Source: Flavobacterium oreochromis
GTDB taxonomy: Bacteria; Bacteroidota; Bacteroidia; Flavobacteriales; Flavobacteriaceae
Reading direction: 5' to 3'
NCBI RefSeq assembly: GCF_019565455.1
Contig: NZ_CP067377.1
Coordinates: 682,001-746,000 of the forward strand
Length of the DNA stretch: 64,000 bases
Shown: piece by piece, positions 59,906-64,000 of the stretch
Position numbering within the stretch: the stretch's first letter is position 1
How the letters are laid out: each line of letters opens with the position of its first letter
Program-made: the position numbers and the translations under genes
Notes under the pieces: model-generated
Told to the model about the DNA's origin: nothing
Databases searched by the model: none
Seen by the model: the letters and a program-made list of their open reading frames with translations, nothing else

Positions 59906-60839
59906 TGACCCTTTTGGTTCACTCGTTCCTAATAGGCACGGATACAGTAAAGACTACCGTTACGGATTCCAAGGACAAGAAAAAGATGACCAAATTAAAG
60001 GGGAAGGAAACTCGCTCAACTATACCTTTAGAATGCACGACCCTAGGGTGGGAAGGTTTTTTGCAACGGATCCTCTTGAAGTAATATATCCGTGGAACTC
60101 TCCATATGCATTTAGTGAAAACAGGGTAATTGATATGGTTGAATTAGAAGGTTTAGAATCTTCACCTACGAAAGATAAGCAACAGAATAAAACTGGATTT
60201 GAGTCAGGTAAAGGGTCTAATGAAAAACCTATTATATTAGCTGAAGTAGTAATTGAAACTACACGAACTAAAAAGGAATCTAAAAGAGATCTAAAAAAAG
60301 ACTTTGTTGATTTTAAACCTAAAAAGCCTTTATTTGACAAACCTATAACATCTAGATATTCAGATGATTATTGGTGGAATAAATTAGACATTACTAGACT
60401 AAGAATCGCAGAAAAAGACGGTCGTGAATATGAAGTAAATGATGATGGTTATGCAGTAAGATTTGTTAGATTTAAAGCAACGGGTGGTGCTGGAGGTCTA
60501 GAATTTATTGGTGGTGGTGGACTTATTAAATTTACTCAATATTCTAGTAAAACATTACAAACATTGGTAAGTACTGAGCAAATTGCAGGTAAAGCAGCTC
60601 AAAGTTCGGAACGTATTGCTGCCTTAGTAGAGAGATTAAAATCAAAAAATATTTTTGATGCTGTAGAGTCAATTGAGGTCTTCGTTTATAAAGGTAAAAG
60701 ATATATACTAGATGGGCATCATAGAGTTGAAGCTGCTAAAATAGCCCAAAAATCTTTGGATGCTATAGAATATGGTTTAGAAGAAGCCTACAAAAGATTT
60801 CCAGATAAAGTTCAACAGATATTAGATGGTATGTTTTAA
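59906..60839 (+). CDS. Orphan Rhs tip 2: Rhs core end + ParB-like candidate nuclease toxin
   Basis: The frame opens with [20 protein letters not shown] and [20 protein letters not shown], then [19 protein letters not shown] and [19 protein letters not shown]. This is nearly the same Rhs core end as at 51.9 kb. From 59937 the first 70 or so bases are identical to 51902 onward. The tip has [20 protein letters not shown] and closes with [20 protein letters not shown] followed by GHHRVEAAK, the DGHHR motif of ParB/sulfiredoxin-fold nucleases. No start codon or rhs N-terminus precedes it, so it is a displaced tip. Nuclease activity is inferred from the motif. Confidence 0.66.
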
Positions 60840-60841
60840 AT

Positions 60842-61270
60842 ATGAAAGAGATATTAGATGATTATGTTCAAATGATTAGAGATTTTGAGCAAAAACTAAT
60901 GGCTAAATATCAGCTTAGGATTAATCCTTGGCGTAAGGCTGGAGTCTTATTTGATAAAATTGGTTTTATTAATGAGTACAGTTATTATTATCATGGTTCA
61001 GGGTGTACTTTAAAAAAAGATAACATATTATGTGAATATGATGTTACACTTTTAACAAGAAATGAAATTAAATTTTCTTTATGGAAATTTTTTCAGTTTG
61101 TAAATTCTCATCCTATACATAAAAAGAAATGTTATGATATGGAGTATGTATCAAAAGAACTCTCTTTACTTGTAGAAAAAAAATTTTTGTCATTGGAGGA
61201 AATAGGTGGTAAAAAGACAGGGATTTATCAATTATCAGATGATGCAGAAATAACACAAAGTAATTCTTAA
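60842..61270 (+). CDS. Candidate immunity protein for Rhs tip 2
   Basis: A 142-residue cytoplasmic protein starting 2 bases after the toxin tip stop. It has a helical start (ILDDYVQMIRDFEQKLMAKY), a beta segment YSYYYHGSGCTLKKDNILCE and a C-terminal helix pair (MEYVSKELSLLVEKKFLSLE). The middle recalls DUF6896-type Rhs immunity proteins, from memory only. A cytoplasmic location fits immunity against a nuclease. Confidence 0.58.
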   Translation: MKEILDDYVQMIRDFEQKLMAKYQLRINPWRKAGVLFDKIGFINEYSYYYHGSGCTLKKDNILCEYDVTLLTRNEIKFSLWKFFQFVNSHPIHKKKCYDMEYVSKELSLLVEKKFLSLEEIGGKKTGIYQLSDDAEITQSNS

Positions 61271-62112
61271 CAACCAAGATCCTGATGGTAAAGATCCTAT
61301 TACCGCAATTTTTGAAGGGGTTGTTGCTTTTGGAGTTGAAGTTGGTCTTGATTTTATGACAAATCTTGTAAAAGGAGACGATGCGACAACTGCTTTCAAG
61401 AAAGTTAATTGGAAAGGAGCTACTTATGAAGGGGTTAATCAACCGCAGTCTCGGTTTTTTTGCCATCTGGGACACAAACTGCTGCTAGACTTGCAAGAAT
61501 CGGAAGATCTACAATAGGTAAGATGACCGCTAGTATGATTAAAAATACAACTAGTGAAATTATGAAGAATGTAGTTTCAGGAAAATATGATGATGATGAT
61601 GGGAATTTTAGCTTTGCAAAAATGAAAGAAGATTATGGAAATGTTCTTTTAAGTTCAGCAATATCAACACTATATGAGTTTGGACTTGGTGATAGAGCCG
61701 GTGATTTAATGAAAGATTTGGCAAAGTCGAATAAAAAACTCGCTGAGCAGTCAAAAAAATTCATTAACAAAGTGAAAAATGGTGAAAGTGCAGAAAGAAT
61801 TGCAAAATATTCTAAAAAAGTGGATAAGACAGCTAAAGAATCCGTGAATATTGCAAAAAAAAGCGGTTAAAGCAAAAGTAATTGATGATACAGCTAAAAA
61901 AGTAGCAGATGAAGGACAAAAAAAGGCGCAGGTAAATGGTCTACAGCTTTGCCTAGTGGAGTTTTAAACCAAAATTATGGTAATTTAAAAATTAATGTTT
62001 TTGGTAATCCTTCTTCAACTTTAGATGTAAAACACAAACCTGTAGAAGAAAAAAAAGAAACTCCTGTTACTATAACGCCATCAACAAAGAAGCCAGATGA
62101 AAAAAATCATAA
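61271..62112 (+). CDS. Orphan Rhs tip 3, toxin of unknown type (frame breaks)
   Basis: Begins at NNQDPDGKDPITAIFEGVVA, the DPDG boundary that follows the Rhs core, with no core before it. It continues GVEVGLDFMTNLVKGDDATT and, after shifts near 61440-61460, LPSGTQTAARLARIGRSTIG, SEIMKNVVSGKYDDDDGNFS and a lysine-rich helical end. One more shift near 61930 leads to LPSGVLNQNYGNLKINVFGN, then a Pro/Lys-rich tail. If the seven-A run at 62100-62106 has one more A, the frame ends KKPDEKKS with a TAA overlapping the next gene's reading frame. No catalytic motif recognised. Confidence 0.55.
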
Positions 62113-62806
62113 AATAACTATATTATTATTTGTTTTTTTATTTCTCTCATGTATTAGACAAAATGAGCATGTTATAATTGGCGAAGATTTTAATATTCAA
62201 AAGTTAGAGCCAATCAACAAAAGTAAATCAAATACAAATTTTTATGTTGAAACAAAATACGAAAATCAGGAAATGACTAAATTATCTTTCTTTGATAAAT
62301 CTAAGAAAAGGCTTCTACATATGGATACTATTTATTACAAACAAGACAAAAAGTATTTGGTTAATGAGTCTGATGTTAAAATTGATTCTAATACTTTTAA
62401 ATTGATTAAAATTTCATTTCATGAAAATAACAATAAGATTAGTAGGCACTTTTTAATTAAATCTAAAAAAAAATATTATTTAATAGCTGTTGAAAAAGAA
62501 ATCAAACCCTTGGAATTCGAGATTAAAAAAGTAAATACTAATTCATATTGTTTGGAATTTAAAAGTATTCAGGAGTACATAGAAAATACTGATTTATCTC
62601 AATGCCAAACTTACTATTTTAAAGATTTTTATTCTTTCAAATTTATTAATAAAAAAGAGAAAATATATTATAGAGAAACTTATCATTATAACTGGGGAAA
62701 TAATATTCAACCCAATTTTTCAGAGCTAAATTTTATTTATAACAATATTTACCTAAGTTTAAATTTCTATGATAATAATTATGTTTTTTTGATTCATCAA
62801 TTTTAA
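62099..62806 (+). CDS. Candidate immunity lipoprotein for Rhs tip 3 (frame break)
   Basis: About 235 residues. With one A added to the run after the ATG the product starts MKKNHKITILLFVFLFLSCI, a lipoprotein signal, which is otherwise read as the C-terminal extension of the toxin frame. The mature protein is beta-rich and basic (LLHMDTIYYKQDKKYLVNES; SRHFLIKSKKKYYLIAVEKE; YYRETYHYNWGNNIQPNFSE). Periplasmic lipoprotein after a toxin tip; immunity inferred. Confidence 0.55.
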   Translation, partial: EKNHKITILLFVFLFLSCIRQNEHVIIGEDFNIQKLEPINKSKSNTNFYVETKYENQEMTKLSFFDKSKKRLLHMDTIYYKQDKKYLVNESDVKIDSNTFKLIKISFHENNNKISRHFLIKSKKKYYLIAVEKEIKPLEFEIKKVNTNSYCLEFKSIQEYIENTDLSQCQTYYFKDFYSFKFINKKEKIYYRETYHYNWGNNIQPNFSELNFIYNNIYLSLNFYDNNYVFLIHQF

Positions 62807-62960
62807 AATGTATAAGAAGCTAAGTAAGAGCAACCGTGCACTTTCCACAATAATTTTAGCAAAAAGCGTCACCACTCCCGCCCGAATCCCCGCTACCGCT
62901 CGAATCTTTCGAGTGGTCAGATTAAGTAAATCTATTTACTGAAGTTTTATAATATTAACT

Positions 62961-63000
62961 AAAAGCAGTAGCAATTTTATAAATAATTGCTACTGCTTTT
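62961..63000 (+). terminator. Strong terminator after Rhs tip 3 cassette
   Basis: AAAAGCAGTAGCAATT (62961-62976) pairs perfectly with AATTGCTACTGCTTTT (62985-63000) over an 8-base loop, ending in T residues. The 150 bases between the immunity stop and this hairpin contain GC-rich short repeats (CCCGCCCGAATCCCCGCTAC) but no gene. Confidence 0.92.
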
Positions 63001-63044
63001 TACTATATCTTAAAATTCTGAAACACGCATATATTATCTAATAA

Positions 63045-63110
63045 ACCCGATCGCGCAGATATGCGGTATCGTTAGCGCAGAATTGCATTCTGTGCCCACA
63101 ACAGTAGGAC
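63045..63110. other. Palindromic att-like site at the cassette boundary
   Basis: Two adjacent palindromes: CGCAGATATGCG (around 63054-63065) and GCGCAGAATTGCATTCTGTGC (shown split: CAGAAT ... ATTCTG around 63078-63094). A related but altered AACCCGTAGTCGCGGG ... CGTTAGTGCGATTTTGC sequence lies at 53465-53528, where the IS4 element has entered the second palindrome. Both mark the junction between an Rhs cassette and the XRE/recombinase module, so an attachment or resolution site is a reasonable guess. Confidence 0.4.
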
Positions 63111-63703
63111 ACACAGTATGTTAAGTAAAATAAAAGGATATAAGAACACGCTTACGGGCGTGTTTTTTTGTGGGTTGTTATGAGGAGTAAGCTTTTTTAG
63201 TTTTATGGTCACGAATTAAAGCATCTACCACAGAGTATATTTTTTCTTTTTCAGCTTGAGGTAATTTTTGAATTTCTTTGATTCTTTTTACTGCTTCATT
63301 ATCTAAAACTTCTTCTTTATCTTCTTCTCCTGCTAAATAATCCAAAGAAACACCTAAAACATCAGCTATACGTTTTGCATACTCAACTGATGGTATAGCA
63401 TCACCACGTTCGTATTTAGAAATTGCATCTCTAGAAATACCAGTTGCATCAGCAAGTGCAATCTGTGAAAGGTTTTTAGCTTTTTTTAATTGTGTTATTT
63501 TTTCGCCAAACTTCATAATATGTAATAAAATAAGGGGTTAATCGTATTATGTTCTGCAAAAGTAATCATTTATTGTAATAAAAAAATAAAATAATACTTG
63601 ACTGATTGTATAATATTACCTAATATTGCTGAAAATATTACGCAGATAATAAATAATTATACAAAATATGTCAAATCTCAACACATCTAATCCCAACCAC
63701 TAC
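63081..63703. repeat. Long direct repeat, copy B
   Basis: Second copy of 54740-55362 at an offset of 8341 bases; includes a terminator at about 63145-63170, the XRE gene and the leader of the next gene. Defines an approximately 8-kb unit (recombinases, non-coding region, Rhs tips 2 and 3) between the copies. Confidence 0.88.
63178..63516 (-). CDS. XRE-family transcriptional regulator, copy 2
   Basis: Encodes exactly the same 112 residues as the gene at 54837 (helix-turn-helix LSQIALADATGISRDAISKY). Identity extends into flanking non-coding DNA on both sides, which points to recent duplication or ongoing gene conversion of the module rather than selection on the protein alone. Confidence 0.82.
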   Translation of the reverse strand: MKFGEKITQLKKAKNLSQIALADATGISRDAISKYERGDAIPSVEYAKRIADVLGVSLDYLAGEEDKEEVLDNEAVKRIKEIQKLPQAEKEKIYSVVDALIRDHKTKKAYSS

Positions 63704-64000
63704 CTCTACGAAACCAAACACTTAAAAATAGCCATTTAGACGGTATCAGATTCAACAATTTAGAAGCCTTACGAGTAACATTAGGAATACAAAAACTAAA
63801 AAGCGAACAAGTTCTAAGGCAGAATATAGATTTATACAACGACACCAGTATAGAGAAATTGACTAGAAAAGTAGCAGAGCGATTAGAAATAGGCACCACC
63901 ATAGTAAGACGGGATTTAGACAGCTTAACCAACGAACTGGAAAATTACAGATTACAAGAAGTAGAAAGAACAGTCGAAAGTCAAAAGTCGAAAGTCAAAA
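63667..64000 (+). CDS. Mobile-element ATPase, second copy, N-terminal part (frame break, runs off window)
   Basis: Homologue of the gene at 55327, with the same first 35 or so bases and then about 80-85 percent identity by eye. The frame breaks near 63735 (GCCATTTAGACGG, where the first copy reads ATATTAGGCGG); it then continues IRFNNLEALRVTLGIQKLKS and ERLEIGTTIVRRDLDSLTNE to the window edge. Its presence shows that a second recombinase module probably continues to the right. Confidence 0.65.

Noticed and set aside
1..64000. tRNA or rRNA genes
   Set aside because: No cloverleaf-like TTCGANNC or rRNA sequence was seen on reading either strand; a dedicated scan would be needed to exclude them fully.

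Overview
The window is AT-rich (low-30s percent GC by eye) and looks like a chromosome segment of a Flavobacteriaceae member close to Flavobacterium or Tenacibaculum. The reasons are a T9SS C-terminal sorting domain, TAnnTTTG-type promoter boxes, start sites without Shine-Dalgarno sequences, a Bacteroidota-type (subtype iii) type VI secretion system, and LemA/DUF2207, DUF2931 and DUF4280 families. No rRNA or tRNA gene was seen.

Layout. 1-4.8 kb: ordinary chromosome with trpS (partial), a plsC-like acyltransferase and a large T9SS-secreted PA/beta-propeller protein. 4.9-20.5 kb: a T6SS-iii structural locus in two divergent arms. The minus arm carries an NlpC/P60-like lipoprotein, tssG, tssN, a LysM-like protein and a DUF2931 protein. 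The plus arm carries a PKD protein, tssH, tssB, tssC, a terminator, tssK, tssO, two unknown genes, tssE, tssF and a LysM protein. No hcp/tssD, vgrG/tssI or tssR was recognised. 20.5-43.1 kb: a PAAR-like (DUF4280) spike-tip gene followed by a 22-kb array of modular effectors. One near-complete effector (Ig-like + OmpA-like + putative membrane-active tip) comes first. Displaced C-terminal tips, a second effector with an HEIGH zincin tip, candidate immunity lipoproteins and two LemA-type membrane-protein pairs follow. Repeats inside the effector genes mark recombination seams. 43.2-50.6 kb: a type IV pilus/type II secretion-like operon (pilin, prepilin peptidase, GspE ATPase, secretin, PilM/N-, PilO- and PilP-like proteins). 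50.6-64 kb: orphan Rhs tip/immunity cassettes interleaved with tyrosine recombinases, an IS4-family element, an XRE regulator present twice, and a hairpin- and iteron-rich non-coding segment. These form a repeat of about 8 kb.

How it works together (inference). The T6SS arms build the contractile apparatus, the PAAR-like protein caps the spike, and the neighbouring array supplies interchangeable effector ends with cognate envelope immunity proteins. A second, recombinase-linked store of Rhs toxin tips lies 8 kb downstream of the array.

Caution. More than 30 genes are broken by single-base shifts, mostly in A/T homopolymers, while the protein sequence continues intact in another frame. This looks like uncorrected long-read indels. 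I therefore give whole-gene spans and name each break. A smaller set of in-frame nonsense codons in the effector array (several TGG to TGA/TAG) may be real decay.
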